This document shows, one piece after another, positions 1-8,329 of a stretch of DNA of 64,000 bases. Position numbers and translations under genes: made by a program. The notes under the pieces were generated by a model. That model worked only from the letters and a program-made list of their open reading frames with translations, was not told where the DNA came from and ran no database searches. This DNA is from Thalassospira sp. MCCC 1A01148 (GTDB lineage Bacteria; Pseudomonadota; Alphaproteobacteria; Rhodospirillales; Thalassospiraceae): positions 124,001-188,000 of the forward strand of contig NZ_LPVZ01000024.1 in assembly GCF_001613795.1 (NCBI RefSeq). Direction: 5' to 3'. Every line of letters begins with the position of its first letter. Positions within the stretch are counted from its first letter, which is position 1.

Positions 1-255
1 CTTGAGGGACGCACCTTCATTGCCGGTGATGACTACACCATCGCTGACATGGCCTGCTACCCGTGGATTGTCAGCCATGAAAAGCAGCAGCAGGACCTGA
101 ATGAGTTCCCGAACCTGAAACGCTGGTTTGAAGCCATCGAGGCCCGACCGGCAACGATTGCTGCCTATAAGGCCGGCGAAGGTCTTAGAGCTGGTGAAAT
201 GAGTGAAGAGGACAAAAAAGTCCTGTTTGGCCAGACTGCCAAAACCACGAAATAA
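1..255 (+). CDS. Glutathione S-transferase family protein, C-terminal part (cut by left edge)
   Basis: The reading frame is open from base 1 and ends at a TAA at 253-255; the start codon and the N-terminal thioredoxin-like domain lie outside the window. The 84 visible residues fit the C-terminal helical domain of bacterial glutathione S-transferases: the segment FIAGDDYTIADMACYPW carries the conserved N-capping/hydrophobic staple region (usually G-D-x-x-[ST]-x-A-D), followed by a PNLKRWFEAIEARPA stretch typical of the YfcG/YghU-like disulfide-bond oxidoreductase branch. These are cytosolic GSH-dependent enzymes; the substrate cannot be told. A good intrinsic terminator follows 17 bases downstream, so this is the last gene of its transcript. 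Confidence 0.85.
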   Translation, partial: LEGRTFIAGDDYTIADMACYPWIVSHEKQQQDLNEFPNLKRWFEAIEARPATIAAYKAGEGLRAGEMSEEDKKVLFGQTAKTTK

Positions 256-272
256 ACCTCAATCACGCCAAA

Positions 273-310
273 CGCCCTGCATTGATATGATGCAGGGCGG
301 TTTCATTTTC
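273..310 (+). terminator. Intrinsic terminator after the GST gene
   Basis: Perfect inverted repeat CGCCCTGCAT / ATGCAGGGCG around a short TGATATG loop, followed by GTTTCATTTT. It isolates the GST gene from the lipoprotein gene downstream. Confidence 0.8.
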
Positions 311-426
311 AGTGGCCAAAACAAACCAACAGTGATCGGCCGACGTGACGTTCGGCGTATATTTTCAAGCAGTTGCGCGAATTTTTGTCGCCGCTGCCTG
401 ACGACCAACCACGCAACGGGGATCAT

Positions 427-1647
427 ATGCGTCGAGACAATATCGCTTCGGACATGGTGAAAGACTGGCTATGTCGCATCGCTGAGGTCGCCCGCACGAT
501 CCTTGTCGTTCTGATCCCGACGCTTGCCATTTCATCTTGTGCCTTTCCGCCCGAGAGCGAACTTTATCAGCAGTCGCCCGATATACCGCCCTACAAACAA
601 GACAGCTTCGACGAATATGTTGTGCAAACCCGTAACTGGATTGCCGAGCATCGCGTGTTTATCACTGACGACCACGAAACCGAGCTGGCACGCAATATCC
701 CGTTTGAACTTGGACGCACCAACGAAAACAACCACACCGCAGAACGCGGTATTCTGTTTGTTCATGGCCTTGGTGCAAGCCCGTGGTATTTCCACGACAT
801 CGCAAGCGAAATGGCCCAGAACGGTTGGCTGGCGCGCTCCATGCTCCTGCCCGGTCACGGCACCCGACCGGCGGATCTCAGCATCCCGGATTATGCCGAC
901 TGGACCGCAGCGGTCGCCCATCAGGTCGCCTTGCTCGAGCGTGAAGTTGATGAAGTCTGGCTTGGCGGGTTTTCGACCGGCGGCAATCTTGTCACCAGCT
1001 ACGCATCAGAGCATCCGGAGATCGAAGGATTGCTTCTGTTTTCACCGGGCATCTATTCCGATAATGGACTTTTGTTTCTGACCCCGGTGATCAAATACCT
1101 TTGGGACTGGATTGACGTCGACCCCGAAGACAATGCCATCAATTACCAGTCGCTTTCCTCCAAGGCGTCAGAACTTTATTACCGAACCGTTGCGGATGCG
1201 CAGGACCATCTTGAGGCCAAACCGTTTGATCGTCCGGTTCTCCTGACCATGAGTGCCGACGACAGTGTTCTGGCACCGGATGAAACATTGCGCGCGTTTG
1301 AGAAACGCTTCACCCATCCAAAATCACGCTTTATCTGGTATGATGACGCCAAGGCACCCAGCGATGACAACCGGGTGACAACGCTTAACAGCAGACTGCC
1401 CGATCAGCAGATCAGTACGTTTTCACATCTGAGCGTGCTGTTCTCACCTGCCAATCCGTATTACGGTGTGAAGGGAAGTTTTGTTTTTGTTGAAAACGGT
1501 CAGGAAGACATCGCCTTGCCTGATGACCTGTCGACCATATGGCGCAGTAGTTGGGGTTATACAGAGCCGGGCAAGTATCATGGCCGCCTGACCTGGAACC
1601 CCTATTTCGATGCATTGATCAACACCATCGGCGACGTCACCAACTAA
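427..1647 (+). CDS. Alpha/beta-hydrolase lipoprotein (lipase/esterase-like)
   Basis: A 406-residue protein with an N-terminal lipoprotein signal: a basic start, a hydrophobic stretch RTILVVLIPTLA, then the lipobox ISSC. It should therefore be exported and lipid-anchored. The mature part is an alpha/beta-hydrolase fold: HGLGASPWYF forms the oxyanion-side loop, GFSTG is the nucleophile elbow (G-x-S-x-G), SADDSVL carries the acid and FSHLSVLF a plausible catalytic histidine. This resembles monoacylglycerol-lipase-like and carboxylesterase enzymes; the substrate is unknown. Start chosen at 427 because GGGG sits 5 bases upstream; a start at 373 would lengthen the protein ahead of the signal, and 454 is a shorter alternative without a Shine-Dalgarno. 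It stands alone between the terminator at 273-310 and the tspO-like gene 21 bases downstream. Confidence 0.8.
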   Translation: MRRDNIASDMVKDWLCRIAEVARTILVVLIPTLAISSCAFPPESELYQQSPDIPPYKQDSFDEYVVQTRNWIAEHRVFITDDHETELARNIPFELGRTNENNHTAERGILFVHGLGASPWYFHDIASEMAQNGWLARSMLLPGHGTRPADLSIPDYADWTAAVAHQVALLEREVDEVWLGGFSTGGNLVTSYASEHPEIEGLLLFSPGIYSDNGLLFLTPVIKYLWDWIDVDPEDNAINYQSLSSKASELYYRTVADAQDHLEAKPFDRPVLLTMSADDSVLAPDETLRAFEKRFTHPKSRFIWYDDAKAPSDDNRVTTLNSRLPDQQISTFSHLSVLFSPANPYYGVKGSFVFVENGQEDIALPDDLSTIWRSSWGYTEPGKYHGRLTWNPYFDALINTIGDVTN

Positions 1648-1668
1648 TGCCAGGGACCGGCTAGCATC

Positions 1669-2181
1669 ATGACCGAAACCACACAGCAAACGATTGCGCC
1701 CCGCACCAACCATCGCACCCGGGTCTTTGCCCTGATTGCCTTTATGGTGTTGTGCCTGATCATTTCGGCATTTGGCGGTGCTGTCACGGCCACCAGCGTC
1801 AATGACTGGTATGCGGCGTTAAACAAGCCATTCTTCAACCCACCCGACTGGCTGTTTGCGCCGGTCTGGACCGTGATTTATTTCATGATCGCCTTTAGTG
1901 GCTGGCGGGTGTGGCTCAAGACAGGGATTGCAAACGCAAAAGGACCGTTTGGCCTGTATGCTGCGCAGCTTGCGCTTAATCTTGCGTGGTCATTCATGTT
2001 TTTTGGCGCGCAATCGCCGATCCTCGGCCTGATTGATGTTGTCATCCTGCTTGCGGTGATCATCGCCAATATGATCGCCTTCTGGAAAATTGATCGTCTG
2101 GCCGGGATCCTTTTGGTTCCCTATGCGCTTTGGGTAGCATTTGCGACCTTGCTGAACGCCGCCATCTGGCACCTTAATTAA
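1669..2181 (+). CDS. tspO: TspO/MBR family tryptophan-rich sensory protein
   Basis: A 170-residue membrane protein with five predicted hydrophobic segments and the family signature: the W-Y-x-x-L-x-K-P-x-F-x-P-P loop (WYAALNKPFFNPPDW) after the first helix, then aromatic-rich helices (PVWTVIYFMIAFSGWRVW, NLAWSFMFFGAQSP). Members bind porphyrins and other hydrophobic ligands and in alphaproteobacteria modulate tetrapyrrole or stress responses. The N-terminus carries about 20 extra polar residues before helix 1, so a slightly later start is possible. Its last four bases overlap the stop of the convergent DUF3750 gene. Confidence 0.92.
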   Translation: MTETTQQTIAPRTNHRTRVFALIAFMVLCLIISAFGGAVTATSVNDWYAALNKPFFNPPDWLFAPVWTVIYFMIAFSGWRVWLKTGIANAKGPFGLYAAQLALNLAWSFMFFGAQSPILGLIDVVILLAVIIANMIAFWKIDRLAGILLVPYALWVAFATLLNAAIWHLN

Positions 2182-3032
2182 CTGCTGGGCTCAAGCGTGC
2201 CCTCGGCGCTTTCAGCCTTGGCCGCGCCATCGCTTTTGGACTGTTCGGCCTTGACCTGTGCGACGCTGTCCATACCAAGCCGACCGATCGACGGCAGACG
2301 CAAGGCCGGGCGGTTGAAATCAATCCCGAAATTCAGGCCAAGCAGGTTAAGTTCAATCCCTTCCTCAAGACCAAGCGACATGCCAAGCACACCCAGAAGG
2401 TTGGCCTGCACGCCCTGCCCGCTTGAAGACAATCCAACCGGATTGGTGATCGGGCGGTAATCCTTGCCAATCGCATTGGCTGGCATATCAAGGTTCAGTC
2501 CGGGCACCTCACGGCCGATATGGGCGATGAAGGTGTTGCTGTTTGGCCCGGGATAGCTGCGATATTCGCGTGGGAACGGATAGGATTTTATCGCTTCCTC
2601 GATCTCGGGGATCAGCTTTTCCGCCGCCGCGCCGCGATGATCGACAATCAGTTCCGGTTCCGAACCATACCAAAGACCATCCGGGATCGCGTAGTTCTGG
2701 CGCACCACATTACCACTGCCCCAGCCAACCACATCATAGCGGGTATAGCGGGTTTCACCGGCACGCTTGTAGATGATCCATGGATGCACCGCGAAATAGC
2801 TGCGCCAGCCAAATGTATCGGCCGCCATCACCATGACAATGGCCTGATCTCGATTGGCTTCGGCATCTGGTGCCACGCCCGAAGAATGGCGCGGCGCATT
2901 ACGCCACGTATAGCGTTCCTTGGCTTTCTCCCCGGGTGGGTCTTCTGCGAGACTAATGCCAAAGGGCAGGACAAGAACGGCCAACAGACCAAGAAACAGG
3001 GTTTTGCCTTTACGCAAGGTCGATCCAATCAA
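2178..3032 (-). CDS. DUF3750 domain-containing exported protein
   Basis: A 284-residue protein with an N-terminal signal-like segment (KTLFLGLLAVLVLPFGISLAED) followed by a DUF3750-type domain: HPWIIYKRAGETRYTRYDVVGWG, then NTFIAHIGREVPGL and a Gly/Pro-rich tail. The last 25 residues are low in complexity and rich in Ala, Lys and Ser. Proteins of this family are uncharacterised; they look like periplasmic or membrane-attached proteins with a distant NlpC/P60-like feel (conserved N-T-F and H), but I see no proof of peptidase activity. It converges with tspO, the two stops overlapping by four bases (2178-2181). Confidence 0.7.
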   Translation of the reverse strand: MIGSTLRKGKTLFLGLLAVLVLPFGISLAEDPPGEKAKERYTWRNAPRHSSGVAPDAEANRDQAIVMVMAADTFGWRSYFAVHPWIIYKRAGETRYTRYDVVGWGSGNVVRQNYAIPDGLWYGSEPELIVDHRGAAAEKLIPEIEEAIKSYPFPREYRSYPGPNSNTFIAHIGREVPGLNLDMPANAIGKDYRPITNPVGLSSSGQGVQANLLGVLGMSLGLEEGIELNLLGLNFGIDFNRPALRLPSIGRLGMDSVAQVKAEQSKSDGAAKAESAEGTLEPSS

Positions 3033-3153
3033 ACTAACAGGTCATGACTTTACTATTACGGTTAGAGCAAAGAAGTAGGATCAAAAAAAGGCAATGCAAT
3101 CTTTTGTCAGCAAGGGAATAAACAGGCCCCGGCCCCAAACCGCTACGCCGGAC

Positions 3154-4140
3154 CTAAGGCCAGGCAGCAAAGGTATCGTCACGGACCCGCTCAAGCGCAC
3201 GTCGCAACCGGCGATAGGCCCCCGGTGCCTCACCCATGTAACGCTTGAAGAAGCGGCTGAAATAGGCCGGATCGCGAAACCCCAAGCCATAGGCAATCTG
3301 CGCCACCCCAAGCGGTGATTGTTCAAGTCGCATGCAAGCTTCGCGCAGCACCCGTTCATGGATAATGGTCAGGGGTGGCTTGCCCGTCGCACGCAATACC
3401 GCAGACCCCAATCTGCGTTCACTAATTCCAAGCGCCGTCGCGTAATCGGCAACATTCCAGTGTTCGCGAAAATGCAGTTCCAGCACCTGCAAAAATCGCT
3501 GAAAAGTGATCGAACCCGGACCATGCTGGTTGCGTTGCGCCATCACGCCTTCTGCCAGACGCAGAACCATGGTCAAGATGATCTGCAGATGCGCACCGAT
3601 CACAAGACTGGCACCAAGCGCATTTCCCATCAGTTCAGATCGGATCGCTTCAAAGCTGCGCTCAAGCAACACTAGATTTTCGCTTTCATCTGGCGGAGCA
3701 ACATTATGAACGGTGTCTGCCACAAAGCGCAGGGGCAAACCGTTGCCAGCCGCACCACTTGCAACGCCACTGCCATCACCACAGTGGCGTGCCACCAGAT
3801 CTTCGGCGACAGACAACAAATAACCATTACTGCCCGGACTGACACTGAACCGCTGTGTTTCGCCAAGCGGCAACCAGACAAGGGCGGGTGCCTTGCAGGT
3901 AATCGTACCCTGACGCAAACCGATCTCGGCCTGTCCACCAAGCAACAGCACGGCATAACAGCGGTCCCGACGACCGGGATCATTCATCACCCAGGACTGT
4001 GCGGACAACGGATGGTCAAAGCGATCCATCACCGCCTGTGTCGTAACCGGCAGCAGATCCTCGAACGGGTTGTCGGTCAGTGTTTCTGAACGCGTAACCG
4101 GGCTTGAAACAGGAATTTGACGGGGAGGTTGATCAGCCAT
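3154..4140 (-). CDS. AraC-family transcriptional regulator, divergent from the Liv operon
   Basis: A 328-residue regulator. The N-terminal ~200 residues form an AraC-binding-like sensory domain and the C-terminal ~100 residues a double helix-turn-helix: WNVADYATALGISERRLGSAVLRATGKPPL for the first and SPLGVAQIAYGLGFRDPAYFSRFFKRYMGEAPGAYR for the second, the latter a textbook AraC signature. It is transcribed away from the importer and aldehyde dehydrogenase genes (4459-10548) across a 318-base gap holding two inverted repeats, so it is most likely the activator of that operon and responds to its substrate. The N-terminal domain resembles those of AraC regulators of aromatic-acid and amine catabolism, but the inducer is not deducible. 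Confidence 0.88.
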   Translation of the reverse strand: MADQPPRQIPVSSPVTRSETLTDNPFEDLLPVTTQAVMDRFDHPLSAQSWVMNDPGRRDRCYAVLLLGGQAEIGLRQGTITCKAPALVWLPLGETQRFSVSPGSNGYLLSVAEDLVARHCGDGSGVASGAAGNGLPLRFVADTVHNVAPPDESENLVLLERSFEAIRSELMGNALGASLVIGAHLQIILTMVLRLAEGVMAQRNQHGPGSITFQRFLQVLELHFREHWNVADYATALGISERRLGSAVLRATGKPPLTIIHERVLREACMRLEQSPLGVAQIAYGLGFRDPAYFSRFFKRYMGEAPGAYRRLRRALERVRDDTFAAWP

Positions 4141-4186
4141 GCCTTTTTGTCGCGCATCTATTCCAAATGGTTATATGTAAAAATGT

Positions 4187-4208
4187 ACAATTTTTCGTCT
4201 TAAATTGT
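4187..4208. promoter_or_regulatory. Inverted repeat near the AraC gene start (candidate operator)
   Basis: Arms ACAATTT (4187-4193) and AAATTGT (4202-4208) are perfectly complementary around an 8-base spacer in the AT-rich segment just upstream of the AraC start codon. Position suits autoregulation, but no experimental consensus is known to me. Confidence 0.3.
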
Positions 4209-4352
4209 CAATTTCGTCGTCTTTACATTGGAACGGTTCCATCGCTTACTAGGATTGCGGCCAAAGAAACCGTCAAAAGCAACAATACATATAAAGAATG
4301 CGTTCCCATTATTTTGCATATGCGAACTAATGGGCGGGAGGTTACGCCGGAG

Positions 4353-4377
4353 ATTTACTTCACACTGTGAAGTAAAT
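4353..4377. promoter_or_regulatory. 12-bp perfect palindrome upstream of the Liv operon
   Basis: ATTTACTTCACA and its exact reverse complement flank a single central C, ending 81 bases before the binding-protein start codon. The rest of the 4141-4458 gap is AT-rich promoter DNA. The symmetry is that of a dimeric repressor or activator site and is not the direct-repeat layout usual for AraC proteins, so a second regulator may act here. Confidence 0.5.
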
Positions 4378-4458
4378 AACAGAATCTCTTTGCCTAAACT
4401 CCTGAAACTACGCGCAAACGGGAAAACCGTCTCTGCAAAAGAGATCAGGAGGAAAAGC

Positions 4459-5676
4459 ATGCAAATCTCAGCAAAACTGCGCCTCGCGACCATTGCTGCG
4501 GCAACCACCGCCGTCATGAGCACCGCGACGCTGTTTGGGGCCAATGCCCAGGAAACATACCGTATCGGTTATGCCATCTCGAAAACCGGCCCGGCCGCCC
4601 CGGGCGCGGCAACCAGCACCATCCCCAACTATGAAATGTGGGTAAAGGAAATCAACGACGCTGGCGGTCTTCAGGTTGGTGACAAGAAACTCCCCATCGA
4701 AGTTGTTGAATATGATGATCGCTCAAGCTCTGAAGAAGCGGTGCGCGCAATTGAACGCCTGATCAACCAGGACAAGGTTGATTTCATTCTCTCGCCATGG
4801 GGGACGGGCCTTAACCTTGCCGTGGCACCGATCCTTGATCGTGCGGGCTATGCCCATCTTGCCGGCACGGCCGTGACCGACAAGGCACCGCAACTTGCCA
4901 AGCGCTGGACGAATTCCTATTGGCTGCTGGGTACTGGTGAACAATATGCGGTTGAGCTGGCCAAGTTCCTTGAAGGCCTGAAAGCCGACGGCAAGATCAA
5001 TGACAAGGTCGCAATGATCGCCGTTGCCGACGGTTTTGGCATCGAACTTTCCAAGGCCGGTCGCGAAGCCCTTGAAGATCGTGACTTTGATCTTGTTTAT
5101 GACAAGACCTATCCGCTGGGCTCGCAGGATCTTGCGACCATTGTCAATGACATCAAGGCGCTGGGTGCGGATACATTCGTTGCCTTTTCCTACCCGCCGG
5201 GCACCCTTGGCCTGACTGAACAGTCACGCGTTCTGGACTTTAATCCCAAGGTCTTCTATGCCGGTGTTGGCACCGCCTTCCCGCTTTATAAAAACCGTTT
5301 TGGTGACAATGCCGAAGGCGTCGTCAGCCTTGGTGGTGCGAGCGAGGATGATCCGAAAATCGCCGACTACATCAAACGCCACGTTGAGTTCGCAGAACGT
5401 GAGCCGGACCGTTGGGCATCCATCGTGAACTGGGCAACGCTTCAATCCCTGCAACAGGCCATTGAGCGCGCTGGCACAACCGACCGCGAAGCGATCAATG
5501 CCGAACTGGCCAAAGGCGGCTTTGACACCATCCTTGGCACCTATAAGCCGGGCGATCAGACCTTCTGGCAGGTCGGTCAGTGGCAGAATGGCAAGTTTGT
5601 TGGCCTTGCCCCGACCGACATGGAAGGCGCAGCCGAGCTCGTCTTCCCGAAACCTGAATGGAAGGCTGCGCAGTAA
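4459..5676 (+). CDS. Branched-chain-amino-acid-type ABC transporter, periplasmic binding protein
   Basis: A 405-residue LivJ-class (type I fold, Peripla_BP_6) binding protein. The start at 4459 is supported by AGGAGG 8 bases upstream and gives a classic signal peptide (KLRLATIAAATTAVMSTATLFGANAQ, cleavage after AQ or AQA-like site). The mature protein begins ETYRIGYAISKTGPAA, the family's ligand-lobe opening, followed by VVEYDDRSSSEEAVRAIERLI and ILSPWGTGLNLAVAPI. It captures the operon's substrate in the periplasm. Such proteins bind amino acids but also amides, urea and aromatic acids; the neighbouring aldehyde dehydrogenase argues against a simple amino acid. First gene of the 4459-10548 operon; separated from the permease gene by a strong stem-loop. 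Confidence 0.93.
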   Translation: MQISAKLRLATIAAATTAVMSTATLFGANAQETYRIGYAISKTGPAAPGAATSTIPNYEMWVKEINDAGGLQVGDKKLPIEVVEYDDRSSSEEAVRAIERLINQDKVDFILSPWGTGLNLAVAPILDRAGYAHLAGTAVTDKAPQLAKRWTNSYWLLGTGEQYAVELAKFLEGLKADGKINDKVAMIAVADGFGIELSKAGREALEDRDFDLVYDKTYPLGSQDLATIVNDIKALGADTFVAFSYPPGTLGLTEQSRVLDFNPKVFYAGVGTAFPLYKNRFGDNAEGVVSLGGASEDDPKIADYIKRHVEFAEREPDRWASIVNWATLQSLQQAIERAGTTDREAINAELAKGGFDTILGTYKPGDQTFWQVGQWQNGKFVGLAPTDMEGAAELVFPKPEWKAAQ

Positions 5677-5690
5677 GCGCGCCACATAAC

Positions 5691-5743
5691 GTCGTCGGGG
5701 TTCCTTACACACCCAAGCTCCCGGGAGCCCCGACGACCGTTTT
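5691..5743 (+). terminator. Stem-loop between binding-protein and permease genes
   Basis: GTCGTCGGGG (5691-5700) pairs perfectly with CCCCGACGAC (5728-5737), followed by CGTTTT. Intrinsic-terminator-like but inside the operon; most likely partial termination or 3-prime-end stabilisation that keeps the binding protein in excess over the membrane components. Confidence 0.65.
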
Positions 5744-5754
5744 GGATGAAGTGA

Positions 5755-6627
5755 ATGTTTAGCTACGCACTCTTTTCCGGGATTACACTTGGCGGGATGT
5801 ATGCCCTCGTCGCGATGGGTTTGACCCTGCAATATGGTGTTTCGCGCATCATGAACCTTGCCTATGGCGAGCTGGTGATTGTCGCATCCTTTGTTGCCTT
5901 TGTTTTCATGACCTCGGTCGGGATCAACCCGCTTGTCGGTCTGTTGATCATCATTCCCGCAAGCTTTGTGCTGAACTGGGTGATTTATCGCATTCTGCTG
6001 ACCCCGCTAGTCGCACGCGCAAAGAACCGCGGCATGCTTGAAGTTGACAGTATTCTGGCCACGTTTGGCCTGCTGTTCATCGTTCAGGGTGTTTTGCTGG
6101 TCTGGTTCGGTGGCAATTATTACAGCTATGATTTTCTCAATAATGCCGTTGATATCTTTGGCGCGACGATTGCTGCCAACCGGCTTGTCGCCCTTGGCTT
6201 TGCGGTTGTCATCGGACTTGGCTTCTATCTGATCCTGACGCGTACCCGCATGGGAACGGCGCTGCGTGCAGTTGCGGTTGATCCGACCTCGGCCCGGCTG
6301 GTGGCGATCGATGTCAATTTCGCATCCTGCTTTGCCTTTGCCCTTGGCGGCGCAATGGCAGCCGTGGGCGGCGTTCTGGTCAGTATGTTTTTGACCTTCT
6401 CCACCTCGATGGGCGTTGTCTTTACCATGAAGGCGCTCATCGTTGTGATCATGGGCGGGGTTGGTAACATGCTGGGCGCGCTGATTGCCGGACTTATCCT
6501 TGGTGTCGCAGAAAGTCTGGTCGCGACCTATATCGATCCGGGCCTGACCATTGCCGTGACCTATGTGATCTTCCTGCTGGTACTGCTGATCAAGCCATCC
6601 GGTCTGTTCGGGAGGGCGACGTCATGA
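5755..6627 (+). CDS. LivH-type ABC transporter permease
   Basis: A 290-residue polytopic inner-membrane protein of the branched-chain amino acid permease family. The opening FSYALFSGITLGGMYALVAMGLTLQYGVSRIMNLAYGELV is the LivH hallmark, and the cytoplasmic coupling loop GTALRAVAVDPTSARLVAIDV (EAA-like) is present. About eight hydrophobic segments. The gene ends in an ATGA overlap with the next permease gene, which indicates translational coupling. Confidence 0.93.
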   Translation: MFSYALFSGITLGGMYALVAMGLTLQYGVSRIMNLAYGELVIVASFVAFVFMTSVGINPLVGLLIIIPASFVLNWVIYRILLTPLVARAKNRGMLEVDSILATFGLLFIVQGVLLVWFGGNYYSYDFLNNAVDIFGATIAANRLVALGFAVVIGLGFYLILTRTRMGTALRAVAVDPTSARLVAIDVNFASCFAFALGGAMAAVGGVLVSMFLTFSTSMGVVFTMKALIVVIMGGVGNMLGALIAGLILGVAESLVATYIDPGLTIAVTYVIFLLVLLIKPSGLFGRATS

Positions 6628-7598
6628 GCATGCTTAAACCCGATTTCATCAAGCCTGTCGGCCTTGGTGCGGTGATCTTTGCCGCCCTTGCTTTCATGCC
6701 CACCCTTGTTGACAGCTATTACATGTCACTTGCGATCAGTGTCGTCAGCTTTGCGATTCTCGCAACCGCATGGTCGATGTTCTCCGGCCCGACGCGCTAT
6801 ATCTCGCTTGCAACCGTGGTATTCTTTGGCATTGGTGCCTATACGGTTGCGGTTCTGGGGGAAGTTCTGCCCTTCCCGCTGGTGCTGGTGTGTGCGGGGC
6901 TTGCCGGGACGGTGATCGCTCTTCTGGTTGGCTTTTCCACGCTGCGTCTCGCAGGTGTGTATTTTGTGATCTTTACCTTCGGCCTGACCGAACTGGTCCG
7001 TCAGGTCGTCAGTTGGTACGAAGTCAACGTTACCCGCGAAATGGGGCGTTATGTCTTTCTTGATATCACCCAGAATGACATTTACTGGCAGCTGCTTGCC
7101 CTGTTTGCCGTACTACTGGTGACCGGGTTTATTCTGGGTCGATCACGACTTGGCTTTGCACTGCGCATCATTGGCGAGGATGAAACCGTCGCCAAGCATT
7201 GCGGCATTGATGTCACCCGGGTGAAAGTTGCGCTGTTTGTTCTGTCTGCCTTGTTCATGACACTGACCGGCGCCATCATGGCACCGCGCTGGACCTATAT
7301 TGATCCGGTGATTGCCTTTAACCCGATGCTGTCATTCCAGGTTGTCATCATGGCACTTCTGGGTGGTCCGCGTCGCTTGCTGGGACCACTTTTGGGCGTC
7401 ATTCCGCTGACCCTTCTGTTTGAGGTCCTGACCGCAAGCTTCCCGAACCATTTCAGCATCCTGCTTGGCTGCGTGTTCATGGTGATTGTCTATCTTCTGC
7501 CCGGCGGGGTTGTCGGATTGTATGAAAAGTACCGCGCACCGAAAAAGCGCGTGCTCGCAACCGATCAAAACGCCGAACCCGGGGGGAACGCAGCATGA
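6624..7598 (+). CDS. LivM-type ABC transporter permease
   Basis: A 324-residue polytopic membrane protein pairing with the LivH-type permease. Typical features are the segment GVYFVIFTFGLTELVRQVVSWYEVNVTREMG and the coupling loop SRLGFALRIIGEDETVAKHCGIDVTRVKV, followed by the conserved AIMAPRWTYIDP. Starts inside the previous gene's stop (ATGA) and ends overlapping the ATP-binding gene by four bases, so the membrane part and the ATPases are coupled in translation. Confidence 0.92.
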   Translation: MSMLKPDFIKPVGLGAVIFAALAFMPTLVDSYYMSLAISVVSFAILATAWSMFSGPTRYISLATVVFFGIGAYTVAVLGEVLPFPLVLVCAGLAGTVIALLVGFSTLRLAGVYFVIFTFGLTELVRQVVSWYEVNVTREMGRYVFLDITQNDIYWQLLALFAVLLVTGFILGRSRLGFALRIIGEDETVAKHCGIDVTRVKVALFVLSALFMTLTGAIMAPRWTYIDPVIAFNPMLSFQVVIMALLGGPRRLLGPLLGVIPLTLLFEVLTASFPNHFSILLGCVFMVIVYLLPGGVVGLYEKYRAPKKRVLATDQNAEPGGNAA

Positions 7599-8329
7599 AT
7601 ACCGAAATCCTTCTGTCGATTTCAGGGCTGCATAAGGCTTTTGGCGGGTTGATTGCCGTCAATCAGATGCAGTTCGATGTCCATCAGGGCGAAATCCTTG
7701 GTCTGCTTGGCCCCAACGGATCTGGCAAGACCACGGTGATGAACCTGATTTCAGGTGCTCTTCAATCCAATGACGGCAAGGTTGTCATCAGCGGCAAGGA
7801 CATCACCAACCTGCCTGCGCACAAGATCAGCCATTCCGGCATTGCACGTACCTTCCAGTTGGTGCGTGTTCTGCCCGACCTTGATTGCGTGGAAAACATA
7901 GAAGCCGGTCTTGCATATCGGACCAAGCCGCTCTGGGGCGATGCCGCGCACGCTGCGGCCCTTGAATTGCTTGATCGTATCGGCCTTTCAAAACAGGCCC
8001 ACATCCCGGCGGGTGATCTGACCTACATTGACCAGAAACGCCTTGAACTAGGGCGCGCGCTTGCCCTTCAACCCAAGCTGCTTTTGCTTGATGAATGGCT
8101 GGCCGGGTTAAATCCTTCCGAACTTCAGGATGGAATTGCCCTTGTGCGCAAGCTCAAGAACGAGGGGCTTACCATCATCATGGTTGAACATGTCATGGAT
8201 GCGATCAGAAGCCTGTGTGATCGCTGTGTGGTGATGAATGCCGGGGCGAAAATCGCCGATGGCACACCAGATGAAGTGCTTTCCGATCCGGAAGTTGTCC
8301 GCGCCTATCTCGGAGACAGTCATGCTTGA
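7595..8329 (+). CDS. LivG-type ABC transporter ATP-binding protein
   Basis: A 244-residue ATPase. Walker A is GPNGSGKTT (residues 39-47), the Q-loop region FQLVRVLPDLDCVENI and Walker B LLLLDEWLAGLNP are intact, and the switch histidine sits in MVEHVMDAI. The C-terminal tail AKIADGTPDEVLSDPEVVRAYLG is characteristic of LivG/LivF proteins. Oddity: the ABC signature reads LTYIDQKRLELGRAL, without the usual second glycine of LSGGQ. It energises uptake with the LivF-type partner whose start codon lies within this gene (8322). Confidence 0.92.
   Translation: MNTEILLSISGLHKAFGGLIAVNQMQFDVHQGEILGLLGPNGSGKTTVMNLISGALQSNDGKVVISGKDITNLPAHKISHSGIARTFQLVRVLPDLDCVENIEAGLAYRTKPLWGDAAHAAALELLDRIGLSKQAHIPAGDLTYIDQKRLELGRALALQPKLLLLDEWLAGLNPSELQDGIALVRKLKNEGLTIIMVEHVMDAIRSLCDRCVVMNAGAKIADGTPDEVLSDPEVVRAYLGDSHA

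Noticed and set aside
373-426. Longer start for the lipoprotein hydrolase
   Set aside because: The added 18 residues precede an otherwise well-formed lipoprotein signal and lack a ribosome-binding site, whereas 427 has GGGG at a suitable distance.
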